A stretch of 33,319 nt of DNA from an uncultured Clostridia bacterium (lineage in GTDB: Bacteria; Bacillota; Clostridia; Oscillospirales; CAG-272): NCBI GenBank assembly GCA_944392615.1, contig CALXXF010000024.1, forward strand, positions 1 to 33,319, written 5' to 3'. Under the pieces are notes generated by a model. That model was given only the letters and a program-made list of their open reading frames with translations, searched no databases and was not told the DNA's origin. The position numbers and the translations under genes were made by a program. Shown here piece after piece: positions 1 through 6,895 of the stretch. Numbering within the stretch: the stretch's first letter is position 1; every line of letters begins with the position of its first letter.

Positions 1-76
1 GTGGATTTCTTCCGCCAGCGGCGGATTTAACTGAAAAAAGCACGCCAAAGCGTGCTTTTTTCTTGGCAGGGGCGTA

Positions 77-240
77 ATGAAATCGTGGCGTTGCCACGAT
101 GAAATCCTCACTTTGTTCGGATGAAATCATCGGCGTACCGCCTCAGATGAAATCAAATCCGCCTCCATCTCCCCGCGAAGCGGGATTTCATCGCGAAGCG
201 ATTTCATCCACCAAAGGTGGATTTCTTCCGCCAGCGGCGG
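77..240. repeat. Palindromic GATGAAATC hairpin-array element
   Basis: Four direct GATGAAATC-like motifs (77-84 with A first, 98-106, 120-128, 146-154) are followed by three in inverted orientation (184-192, 200-208, 220-228, the last degenerate). Short hairpins sit between the motifs, for example GTGGC/GCCAC at 85-97, CGCGAAGCG near 192-200 and CCGCC/GGCGG near 229-240. The whole forms one large imperfect inverted repeat with its axis near 170. It has no coding capacity. I recall similar intergenic elements in Clostridia; membership in a named family is not established here. A MITE-like or REP-like mobile hairpin element is the best guess. Confidence 0.75.
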
Positions 241-248
241 ATTTAACT

Positions 249-277
249 GAAAAAAGCACGCCAAAGCGTGCTTTTTT
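249..277 (-). terminator. Terminator of tRNA-Trp
   Basis: An AAAAAAGCACGC / GCGTGCTTTTTT hairpin with a four-base loop lies two bases downstream of the tRNA 3' end on the minus strand. It is symmetrical, so it may work in both directions. An exact copy lies at 33-61 inside the left repeat. Confidence 0.85.
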
Positions 278-279
278 CT

Positions 280-355
280 TGGCAGGGGCGTAAGGACTTG
301 AACCCTAGACATGCGGTTTTGGAGACCGCCGTTCTACCGACTGAACTACACCCCT
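280..355 (-). tRNA. tRNA-Trp (anticodon CCA)
   Basis: On the minus strand a 76-nt cloverleaf runs from the acceptor strand AGGGGTG to CGCCCCT, discriminator G and an encoded CCA. The anticodon loop CTCCAAA lies between GCGGT and ACCGC, giving anticodon CCA (Trp). The T arm contains GGTTCAAGTCC. A promoter lies about 60 bp upstream and a strong terminator directly downstream, so it is probably transcribed alone. Confidence 0.95.
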
Positions 356-417
356 GTATAATTTGCAGAGCGCCGCGGCAGAGCTGAAAAATGTGCCCGG
401 GTCTGCATCGCCCGACC

Positions 418-446
418 ATTATATCACACTCTGTTTAGAATTGCAA
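418..446 (-). promoter_or_regulatory. Promoter for tRNA-Trp
   Basis: On the minus strand: TTGCAA (446-441), a 17-bp spacer, then TATAAT (423-418). This places the transcription start about 55 nt upstream of the tRNA. Confidence 0.7.
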
Positions 447-586
447 TAGCAAAAATGCAGTTTTTTTTACTTTTGGGCTTTTTTGTTGAGGTTGTCAAAA
501 AAGCGGGAAAGACATTTTTGCGCTTGCGCAATTGCGCAGAGCGCCCAAGAGGGACAGGCATAAACAAAGTTTTTACAAAGCGAAAA

Positions 587-616
587 CCGGGGGATAATCT
601 GAAAATTCTCCCCCGG
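587..616 (-). terminator. Terminator hairpin downstream of the VanY-like gene
   Basis: The stem CCGGGGGA (587-594) pairs with TCCCCCGG (609-616). On the minus strand it is followed by GGTTTTCGC, and on the plus strand by CTTTTACTTTT, so it may act in both directions. The rest of 361-706 holds only the tRNA promoter; I see no gene there. Confidence 0.65.
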
Positions 617-706
617 CTTTTACTTTTACAACCATCCGGTATCAATCACACAGTGAGTATATTCAATTCGGCGCACGGCAATTCGGTGCACAGCGGACTG
701 TACGGC

Positions 707-1792
707 TTATGATGCCGCTTTTACCGCTACTATGAATCCTCCCATGTTGTCGCCGGATATTACATACTCGGCGTTGGCTCCCACGGTTATTTCCGTGTTT
801 TCCTCGGAGGAGGCTGCCACATAGGAGAGATTCCACTTGCTTCCGTCAGCTGCGGTAACGCTCTTTATGCTTCCATCCTTGACGCCGGCAAGATATGCTT
901 CAAGAGTGGTTGTGACTCCTGCGGCGTTTATCGTTCCGACATATCTGAACACGCCGGATCTTTTGCCCTCAGGTATCCCTTCATAGATGAATCCGTATTT
1001 GCCGCAGTTTGCCTTGAACCATTCTTCATATGTCATCTTTTTTCCGTCTACGTTGACGGTCTTTGCTTCGTAGTTGAAATCAAGTAATGTGTCGCCGCTT
1101 GCCGACCTGATCCTCACATCAAGCACAAGACCGGTGCAGTATTCGTTGGTAAAGGCGGATGAATGTGAAGAGGTATACCCGTTTACAAGAAGCTCTCTGC
1201 TTGTTCCTGAAACAGACTCAAAGGTCGTCGCAAGAGCAGCGAATGCTTTCAAAGCCTCCTCGCGGAGGAAGGAATCGTACCCTTTTGTGGGAAATGTCTT
1301 TATAGAATTGTCGGCTATGCGGAAAAATCCGGCTTTCTCCGCGTCTGCCTTTGAGATATCGTCGCCGCCGGCAAACATTGCGCCCGTGTTGTAATCATAC
1401 GGGAATGTGGCGTTTACAAGGATCAGCGGACCTGTTTTTGAGTCTGAGCTCTTCACAGTGACCTTTCCGGTGGAATCGGCTTTGCTTACAGTTTCATATA
1501 TCTCGGGATCTACAGGATCAACAGGAGTCGACGACGTGCCGGACGTCGACTCATCTGTGCCTGAGGTTACGGCAGGCGCTTCGGATGTATCGGCCGGTTC
1601 TGTTGTACCGACCGGGTCCGTACTGCTGCTCCCTGTCGGTGTCGTTACGTCGTCCTTGCCGGAGCTGACGATAACGGCGATGACAAGAATGATGACCACG
1701 AGAACGAGCGCAAGCACCATTATGAGCATGGTCAGATTCTTTTTTGGTTTCCCCGGGGTCGGGGTACCGGTTTCTTGCTTTTTTTCTTCCAT
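707..1792 (-). CDS. Membrane-anchored VanY/M15B-like domain protein, zinc ligands lost
   Basis: The protein has 361 residues from the ATG at 1792, which has AAAGGA upstream; the longer frame to 1903 lacks a ribosome site. Residues 20-43 form one membrane helix. Residues 48-97 are a Ser/Thr/Pro/Asp-rich linker, so the C-terminal domain should lie outside the cell. Residues about 165-300 follow the D-Ala-D-Ala carboxypeptidase VanY pattern: a GY-S-S segment (205-209), TGLVLDV (220-226), EEWFKANCGKYGFI (256-269) and FRYVG (282-286). In active M15B enzymes the metal is held by SEH-(6)-D and WH; here the histidines are Tyr218 and Val281 and only Asp225 remains. It is probably a non-catalytic cell-wall-binding relative. 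The family call rests on motif order, not on an alignment search. Confidence 0.7.
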   Translation of the reverse strand: MEEKKQETGTPTPGKPKKNLTMLIMVLALVLVVIILVIAVIVSSGKDDVTTPTGSSSTDPVGTTEPADTSEAPAVTSGTDESTSGTSSTPVDPVDPEIYETVSKADSTGKVTVKSSDSKTGPLILVNATFPYDYNTGAMFAGGDDISKADAEKAGFFRIADNSIKTFPTKGYDSFLREEALKAFAALATTFESVSGTSRELLVNGYTSSHSSAFTNEYCTGLVLDVRIRSASGDTLLDFNYEAKTVNVDGKKMTYEEWFKANCGKYGFIYEGIPEGKRSGVFRYVGTINAAGVTTTLEAYLAGVKDGSIKSVTAADGSKWNLSYVAASSEENTEITVGANAEYVISGDNMGGFIVAVKAAS

Positions 1793-1929
1793 TTTTGATG
1801 ACCGTTCCTTTCTTTGGTTCCGGGGACCGACTTTTATACCACGCTTGAGCGCTGAGTCTCCGGATCTGAAAAATCTCTCTCTCAAGCTCTGTGCGCCGGA
1901 CAATCGCCGTGCACGTCTGCTTAATGCAT

Positions 1930-2350
1930 ATTATACACCGACGAGCAAATCACTATATTAATTTTCTTTTAATAAAATATTAATTTTTAAAATGCAGTTA
2001 TAATTTGCATCGCCTTATCATATATATCCGCTTTGTTGTGTCAAAAAAAGGGGTTTTGCGCTGTTTTGAAAAAATTTTCTTTTTTCTTCATCTGCCGCAA
2101 AGCGGTTGCGTTGATCCGGCGAATAAATATACGTCAGAAAAGCGGAGATTCATTCAAAAGACGTTTACTGAAATCAGCGTGGAATCAATACCAGATGACG
2201 GAAGAATGCGGAAAAGAGGATTTCTTCTGCCAGGAACAGCTCCGGCGGGCAAAACAAAAAAACAGCAGTGCGTCTACTGCTGCAGAATCGGGACATATGA
2301 CTGACCACACCACATGGAATATCTGACGGACGACAAGACGCCGGCAGAGC
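1930..2350. other. Gene-poor AT-rich stretch with no supported gene
   Basis: A TATAAT on the minus strand (1935-1930) could serve the VanY-like gene, but I see no good -35 box. The two overlapping plus-strand frames at 2005-2326 lack ribosome sites and a recognisable protein pattern, so I do not call them. Confidence 0.5.
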
Positions 2351-2470
2351 GGACGCGGAGTTAATTACCGCGCTTGTCCGGGTGTGCGGACGCGGAGTGA
2401 TTGTCCGCGCTTGTCAGGGTGTATGGACGCGGAGTGATTGACCGCGCTTGTCCGGGTGTGCGGACGCGGA
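2351..2470. repeat. 37-bp tandem repeat, about 3.3 copies
   Basis: Units start at 2351, 2388, 2425 and 2462, each with GGACGCGGAG followed by an (A/T)-rich centre and (T/A)CCGCGCTTGTC. Each unit contains CGCGG...CCGCG, so every copy can fold as a short hairpin. The fourth copy runs into the terminator-like structure at 2468. The units are contiguous without unique spacers, which excludes a CRISPR array. Confidence 0.85.
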
Positions 2471-2516
2471 ATGGGGCGTCCGGCAATGCCGGTCTTTTAC
2501 GCCTCATTCCGTTTTT
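2468..2516 (+). terminator. Plus-strand terminator-like hairpin without an upstream gene
   Basis: The outer stem GGAATGGGGCGT (2468-2479) pairs with ACGCCTCATTCC (2499-2510) with one G-T pair. An inner CCGGC/GCCGG hairpin lies at 2480-2492. GTTTTTC follows. No plus-strand protein gene precedes it within 500 bp. On the minus strand no T-run follows the hairpin. Confidence 0.6.
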
Positions 2517-2755
2517 CAATTATCATCTGAGCAGCGGAATTTTATGTATATGTCTGCTGCAAGACATCCGCATGACGATATCATGAGTGCGCTCATGACG
2601 CAGCGCAGCATCTGGTAGGAAAGCGCTATACTCTGCTGTATCTTTTCAGGCGGCGCGGCGGCGACATAAGCCGCTGTTGCCAGCGTTACCAGCGTCACGA
2701 GCACGAGAAAAAAATAAAGAAGCCGCGCAGTCACCTTTTCCAGCTCGTGGTGCAA
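2516..2755 (-). CDS. Small two-helix membrane protein, unknown function
   Basis: The protein has 79 residues and starts with TTG; GGAGG lies six bases upstream, and a TTGCAC-17-TAAAAT promoter is found at 2847-2819. Residues about 9-33 and 44-67 are hydrophobic helices joined by a short polar turn (PPEKIQQ). The N terminus (HHELEKVTAR) and C terminus (KFRCSDDN) are polar or charged. I recognise no family. The matched promoter, strong ribosome site and helix pattern make it a real gene rather than a chance frame. It stands alone between two intergenic regions. Confidence 0.65.
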   Translation of the reverse strand: MHHELEKVTARLLYFFLVLVTLVTLATAAYVAAAPPEKIQQSIALSYQMLRCVMSALMISSCGCLAADIYIKFRCSDDN

Positions 2756-2818
2756 CTGAAACCTCCGTTCCGGCAGGATATAAAGCCTGTCTTTTTATTT
2801 TTTTTACCTTGCTTAATG

Positions 2819-2847
2819 ATTTTATCACAGGTAAAAGTTCTGTGCAA
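2819..2847 (-). promoter_or_regulatory. Promoter for the small membrane protein
   Basis: On the minus strand: TTGCAC (2847-2842), a 17-bp spacer, TAAAAT (2824-2819). Confidence 0.6.
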
Positions 2848-2973
2848 TGCAAAAAATAAGGTCATTTTTCCTTTATTTGCAGTTTGCGCTATGCTCCGTG
2901 GGGCGACTGTCGTTTTGAGCTTTATTTTTCTCCGGAACGTCTTTCCGCACCGGAAGCGGAACAGGATATAATA

Positions 2974-3028
2974 CGCGAAGCCGGGCGGTGCGCGAAGTCG
3001 GCGGTGCGCGAAGTCGGGCGGTGCGCGG
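2974..3028. repeat. Three short GC-rich direct repeats
   Basis: Three consecutive copies of a 16-18 bp unit, (C)GCGAAG(T/C)CGGGCGGTG; the middle copy is one G shorter. They lie upstream of the NifU-like operon promoter in otherwise AT-rich DNA. Role unknown. Confidence 0.7.
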
Positions 3029-3098
3029 GCAGGAGCTGCCTGTGAATAATATCTGCGACCTGTAAAGCATGTTTTCAAATGTTTTTTCGATTAATATG

Positions 3099-3127
3099 TT
3101 GATTTTTGACGGCAAATAAGTTATAAT
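3099..3127 (+). promoter_or_regulatory. Promoter of the NifU-like/GGGtGRT operon
   Basis: TTGATT (3099-3104), a 17-bp spacer, TATAAT (3122-3127); about 50 nt of leader before the ATG at 3184. Confidence 0.75.
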
Positions 3128-3183
3128 ATCAGCGAATTGAGATTTGTAAGTATCTTTTGAATCAACGTAAAGGAGAAAAAACC

Positions 3184-3900
3184 ATGAGCAACACCTCAAA
3201 CTGCGAATATGCAATGAGCCATGAAGTACAGGCCATGTGCAAGGTCGCAAAAGGACCTGATCACGGTCCCGCTCCAATACCCGAGGAGGGCAAGTGGATA
3301 CAGTCAAAGCAGATAACCGACATATCCGGATATACACACGGCGTGGGCTGGTGCGCGCCTCAGCAGGGTGCATGCAAGCTCTCCCTCAACGTAAAGAACG
3401 GGGTCATAGAAGAGGCGCTTGTCGAGACAATAGGATGCTCCGGCATGACTCACTCTGCCGCAATGGCTGCCGAGATACTTCCCGGCAAGACCGTTCTTGA
3501 AGCGCTTAACACCGACCTTGTGTGCGATGCCATAAACACAGCTATGCGCGAGCTTTTCCTTCAGATAGCGTACGGACGCACACAGTCCGCCTTCTCTGAG
3601 GGCGGTCTTGTCATCGGCGCCGGCATGGAGGACCTCGGCAAGGGCGCCAGAAGCATGGTAGGAACCATGTACGGCACCAAGGCGAAGGGCGTCCGCTACC
3701 TCGAAATGACAGAGGGCTATTGCACGAGAATGGCGCTTGATGCAGACGATCAGGTAATAGGATACGAGTTTGTTTCTCTCGGCAAGATGACCGATTTCAT
3801 CAAAAAAGGCATGGAGCCCAATGAAGCGTATGAGAAGTCAAAGGGCACCTACGGCAGATTCGCCGACGCCGTGAAATACATAGACCCGCGTAAAGAGTAA
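3184..3900 (+). CDS. NifU/IscU-like iron-sulfur scaffold-family protein
   Basis: The protein has 238 residues and starts at the ATG at 3184, behind AAAGGAG. Residues 57-110 follow the IscU pattern: Cys57 and Cys64, a GVIEEA strand turn, then GCSGMTHSAAMAAEILPGKT with Cys85 in the place of the second IscU cysteine. The third IscU cysteine motif (HCS) is absent; Cys114 or Cys180 could replace it. IscU is about 130 residues, so this is nearly twice as long. Residues 180-221 look like a degenerate second copy of the scaffold core. In IscU the fold assembles Fe-S clusters; whether this branch does so is inference. It is followed after 17 bp by the GGGtGRT gene and shares its promoter, so the two proteins probably act together. 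The nearest cysteine desulfurase in the window is 28 kb away. Confidence 0.8.
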   Translation: MSNTSNCEYAMSHEVQAMCKVAKGPDHGPAPIPEEGKWIQSKQITDISGYTHGVGWCAPQQGACKLSLNVKNGVIEEALVETIGCSGMTHSAAMAAEILPGKTVLEALNTDLVCDAINTAMRELFLQIAYGRTQSAFSEGGLVIGAGMEDLGKGARSMVGTMYGTKAKGVRYLEMTEGYCTRMALDADDQVIGYEFVSLGKMTDFIKKGMEPNEAYEKSKGTYGRFADAVKYIDPRKE

Positions 3901-3917
3901 TTTGGAGGTATATCGAA

Positions 3918-4919
3918 ATGGCAAGTTTTGAAGGTTACGAAAGACGCGAGGCCAAGATCCTCGGCGTTATAAAGGAATACGGTATTTCCTCTATCGACGA
4001 ATGCAGGGATATCACCCTTGCAAAGGGCGTGGACTGTGACAGCATAGTCCGTTCGACGCAGCCTATCTGCTTTGAGAACGCCGTATGGGCATATACCGTC
4101 GGCGCCGCCATAGCCATAAAGAAGGGCTGCACCAAAGCTGCCGACGCCGCCGCGGCTATAGGCATCGGGCTTCAGTCATTCTGCATTCCCGGTTCTGTCG
4201 CCGAAAACCGCAAGGTCGGTCTCGGACACGGAAATCTCGGCGCAATGCTTCTCTCGGACGAAACGGAGTGCTTCTGCTTCTTAGCGGGACACGAGTCGTT
4301 TGCCGCAGCAGAGGGCGCCATTAAAATAGCGCTCAATGCCAACAAGGTGCGCACCAAGCCCCTGAGAGTCATTCTCAACGGTCTCGGCAAGGATGCCGCT
4401 TTCATTATTTCGAGAATCAACGGATTTACATATGTAAAGACCGAGTTTGATCCTTTCACCGAAACAGTTACAATAGTTTCCGAGACCCCATATTCTGAGG
4501 GTCCGAGGGCTGACGTCAGATGCTACGGAGCTGACAATGTCCCCGAAGGCGTTGCCATAATGAAGCTGGAAAAGGTCGGCGTTTCCATCACCGGAAATTC
4601 CACCAACCCCACCCGCTTCCAGCACCCCGTTGCAGGCACCTACAAGAAATGGTGCGTTGAAAACGGCGTCAAGTACTTCTCCGTTGCTTCCGGCGGAGGC
4701 ACCGGACGCACGCTTCATCCCGACAACATGGCTGCAGGTCCGTCCTCATACGGAATGACCGACACAATGGGACGCATGCATTCCGACGCGCAGTTTGCGG
4801 GTTCGTCCTCTGTTCCCGCTCACGTCGAAATGATGGGCCTTATAGGCATGGGCAACAACCCCATGGTCGGCGCTACCGTTGCGGTGGCTGTGGCTGTTGA
4901 AGAAAGCATGTCAAAGTAA
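3918..4919 (+). CDS. GGGtGRT protein, function unknown
   Basis: The protein has 333 residues; the ATG at 3918 has TTGGAGG upstream. It carries the signature GGGTGRT at 259-265 that names its family (PF14057, from memory). Nine cysteines are present (29, 40, 51, 71, 89, 118, 120, 202, 246), including a CxC at 118-120, and there is a Gly-rich GLGHGNLGAM segment at 101-110. There is no signal peptide, and no clear membrane helix beyond the Ala/Val-rich ends, so it should be cytoplasmic. It is the second gene of a two-gene operon with the NifU-like gene and ends 115 bp before a strong terminator. A role in holding or using an Fe-S cluster fits the partner and the cysteines but is unproven. Confidence 0.88.
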   Translation: MASFEGYERREAKILGVIKEYGISSIDECRDITLAKGVDCDSIVRSTQPICFENAVWAYTVGAAIAIKKGCTKAADAAAAIGIGLQSFCIPGSVAENRKVGLGHGNLGAMLLSDETECFCFLAGHESFAAAEGAIKIALNANKVRTKPLRVILNGLGKDAAFIISRINGFTYVKTEFDPFTETVTIVSETPYSEGPRADVRCYGADNVPEGVAIMKLEKVGVSITGNSTNPTRFQHPVAGTYKKWCVENGVKYFSVASGGGTGRTLHPDNMAAGPSSYGMTDTMGRMHSDAQFAGSSSVPAHVEMMGLIGMGNNPMVGATVAVAVAVEESMSK

Positions 4920-5034
4920 CAGGCGAGGCGCTTGACGGCGCGCCCTGAGCGGGCATGACGCCGCGGCGACCGGCAAAGACGATATCCGTCCGGCGAGCCC
5001 TGTACATATATCAAACATATATCAAAACATAAGA

Positions 5035-5073
5035 CACGGCGCCGTGTGCTTCGAACGGCGCCGTGATTTTTTT
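5035..5073 (+). terminator. Terminator of the NifU-like/GGGtGRT operon
   Basis: An 11-bp stem CACGGCGCCGT (5035-5045) / ACGGCGCCGTG (5055-5065), followed by A and seven T. Confidence 0.9.
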
Positions 5074-5127
5074 GTCGGTGCAGCAAAAGTGCAAAAAATC
5101 GGGCAGAAAAGCCTGCAAAAAGAGAGA

Positions 5128-5156
5128 TTGACACGGGTTTTTCAATGTGGTAAAAT
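5128..5156 (+). promoter_or_regulatory. Promoter of fucO
   Basis: TTGACA (5128-5133), a 17-bp spacer, TAAAAT (5151-5156). Transcription from here would give a leader of about 310 nt before the ATG at 5473. Confidence 0.75.
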
Positions 5157-5272
5157 ATTAAATGCAGAACACGCCGCATGATAGTACAAACGGCGTACGG
5201 CGGACAGGGTCTTGTCGGCAGGGTCGGCATGAATGTGTTGATTCTCCGATATCATATGCAACGACCGACGCG

Positions 5273-5436
5273 GTAAATCCGCCTGACTCTGCGCGGCAGA
5301 TGCTTTTTTGTATCCGGCTGACACTTGTGATTTATGAAAAAATTTATGAAAACGCAGTAAATCCGCCTGACTCTGCGCGGCAGATGCTTTTTTGTATCCG
5401 GCTGACACTTGTGATTTATGAAAAAATTTATGAAAA
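5273..5436 (+). repeat. 84-bp tandem duplication in the fucO leader
   Basis: Positions 5273-5352 and 5357-5436 are the same 80 bases, offset by 84 bp. Each copy contains CCGCCTGACTCTGCGCGG followed by CAGATGCTTTTTTG and ends in the A/T-rich TTTATGAAAAAATTTATG. The second copy ends about 36 bp before the fucO start, so the duplication lies wholly in the untranslated leader. No known riboswitch pattern is visible. Confidence 0.9.
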
Positions 5437-5472
5437 TATGGTGAAAACCAAAAAATATAAACGGAGGAAAAA

Positions 5473-6621
5473 ATGGCACAGAGATTTATTCTTAACGAAA
5501 CATCCTATCACGGCAGCGGAGCTGTCGGAAGCATTGTAACCGAGGTAAAGAGCAGAGGCTATAAAAAAGCCCTTGTCTGCGCCGACGAATCTCTTGTTAA
5601 ACTCGGACTTTCCAAAAAGGTCACCGACCTTCTCGATGCAGCGGGTCTTCCCTATCAGCTGTATACCGATATAAAGCCCAATCCCACCATAGCCAATGTA
5701 AAGGGCGGCGTAAGTGCGATACAGCAGGCGGGCGCTGATTACCTCATAGCAATAGGAGGAGGCTCGTCGATAGACACAGCCAAGGCAATCGGAATAATCG
5801 CCAACAATCCCGAATTTTCCGACGTTCGCAGTCTTGAAGGAGTTGCACCCACAAAGAATCCGAGCGTGCCGATTATCGCGGTTCCGACAACCGCAGGTAC
5901 GGCTGCCGAGGTTACGATCAACTACGTTATAACCGATGAGGAAAAGAACCGCAAGATGGTCTGCGTGGATCCCCACGACATTCCGATTATCGCGGTCGTA
6001 GATCCCGACATGATGTCCACCATGCCCAAGGGCCTTACCGCAGCGACAGGCATGGACGCGCTTACTCACGCCATAGAGGGCTACATAACCAAGGGCGCCT
6101 GGGAGCTTTCAGACATGTTCCACCTCAAGGCAATAGAGATAATCTCGAAATCCCTGAGAGGTGCGGTTGCAAACACCCCCGAAGGAAGAGAGGGCATGGC
6201 TCTCGGACAGTACATTGCCGGAATGGGCTTTTCCAACGTCGGTCTCGGAATAGTACACTCCATGGCTCATCCGCTCGGTGCGCTCTACGATACTCCTCAC
6301 GGAGTGGCTAACGCAATAATACTTCCCACCGTGATGGAGTACAATGCTCCGGCTACTGGTGAAAAGTACAGAGATATAGCCGCCGCCATGGGAGTCAAGG
6401 GAACCGATACAATGAGCTGCGAGGAGTACCGCAGGGCAGCTGTTGCCGCTGTCAAGCAGCTTTCCGCAGATGTCGGGATCCCCGCCGACCTCAAGGACAT
6501 AGTAAAGCCGGAGGATCTCGATTTCCTCGCCCAGTCTGCGTATGACGATGCCTGCCGTCCCGGAAATCCGAGAGATACGAGTGTTGAAGAGATAAAGCAG
6601 CTCTATCTTTCTCTCATGTGA
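5473..6621 (+). CDS. fucO: Lactaldehyde reductase (iron-containing alcohol dehydrogenase)
   Basis: The 382 residues match the length of E. coli FucO and resemble it along the whole chain (for example NNPEF-DVRSLEG, PTTAGTAAEVTINYVITDEEK and GQY-AGMGFSNVGLG). It reduces L-lactaldehyde to 1,2-propanediol with NADH in the cytoplasm. The dinucleotide motif GGGSSIDTAK is at 95-104. The iron ligands Asp195, His199, His262 and His276 are all present (Asp196, His200, His263 and His277 in E. coli, from memory). CGGAGG precedes the ATG. The gene stands alone between its own promoter and terminator, without fucose or rhamnose catabolic genes nearby. It may serve deoxy-sugar fermentation or general aldehyde reduction. 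Confidence 0.92.
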   Translation: MAQRFILNETSYHGSGAVGSIVTEVKSRGYKKALVCADESLVKLGLSKKVTDLLDAAGLPYQLYTDIKPNPTIANVKGGVSAIQQAGADYLIAIGGGSSIDTAKAIGIIANNPEFSDVRSLEGVAPTKNPSVPIIAVPTTAGTAAEVTINYVITDEEKNRKMVCVDPHDIPIIAVVDPDMMSTMPKGLTAATGMDALTHAIEGYITKGAWELSDMFHLKAIEIISKSLRGAVANTPEGREGMALGQYIAGMGFSNVGLGIVHSMAHPLGALYDTPHGVANAIILPTVMEYNAPATGEKYRDIAAAMGVKGTDTMSCEEYRRAAVAAVKQLSADVGIPADLKDIVKPEDLDFLAQSAYDDACRPGNPRDTSVEEIKQLYLSLM

Positions 6622-6743
6622 TGCTCTTTTTCAGCATATTCTTTGACTGATTTTCTCCGGCCCGGAGGTTGATTTCCCCGGTTTTCAGAAATCCGGCGGG
6701 TGCGGCCCCCGGTTCGGAAAGAGAACGAAAATAAAGCAAAACG

Positions 6744-6792
6744 AAAAATCCGTCCTCCGTGACGCACTGAGCGCCCTGAGGACGGATTTTTT
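6744..6792 (+). terminator. Terminator of fucO
   Basis: A 12-bp stem AAATCCGTCCTC (6746-6757) / GAGGACGGATTT (6778-6789), with a run of T on the plus strand. It is roughly symmetrical and may also stop minus-strand transcription coming from 6896. Confidence 0.85.
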
Positions 6793-6895
6793 ACTTTTTA
6801 AATGCCCTGCAGGCGCTTTCAGGTGTGCCTTCTTGCCTGCCGGTGAAAATGCCGGCGTTTATTCCGGGATGATACGGGTCTTTTGTGCGTCTGCG

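Larger units (their letters stand above)
1..293. repeat. 216-bp-period direct repeat carrying tRNA-Trp 3' end and terminator
   Basis: Positions 1-77 and 217-293 are identical by eye. Each copy holds the tail of a GATTTC hairpin element, the terminator hairpin, and the last 14 bases of the tRNA-Trp gene including the encoded CCA. The copies diverge immediately after that: the right one continues into the intact tRNA, the left one into the hairpin element. The left copy begins at the window edge, so the array may have more units outside. This looks like a tandem duplication, or repeated insertion of the hairpin element at the tRNA 3' end. Confidence 0.9.

Noticed and set aside
1..293. attL/attR pair of an integrated element at tRNA-Trp
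   Set aside because: The repeats are only 216 bp apart with no integrase or cargo between; a duplication fits better.
1407..1961. 184-residue plus-strand frame
   Set aside because: It is the complement of the VanY-like gene (low-complexity Ser/Val caused by the Thr/Asp linker), with no ribosome site.
2005..2326. Two overlapping plus-strand frames of 97-99 residues
   Set aside because: No ribosome site, mutually overlapping, Lys/Cys/Phe-rich without a protein-like pattern.
2351..2470. CRISPR-like array
   Set aside because: The 37-bp units are contiguous with no unique spacers and no cas genes are near.
5162..5539. 125-residue plus-strand frame over the 84-bp repeats
   Set aside because: It crosses into fucO in another frame and owes its repeat to the leader duplication; no ribosome site.
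5428..6069. 213-residue minus-strand frame
   Set aside because: Antisense shadow of fucO; composition rich in Cys/Tyr/Arg without a family pattern.
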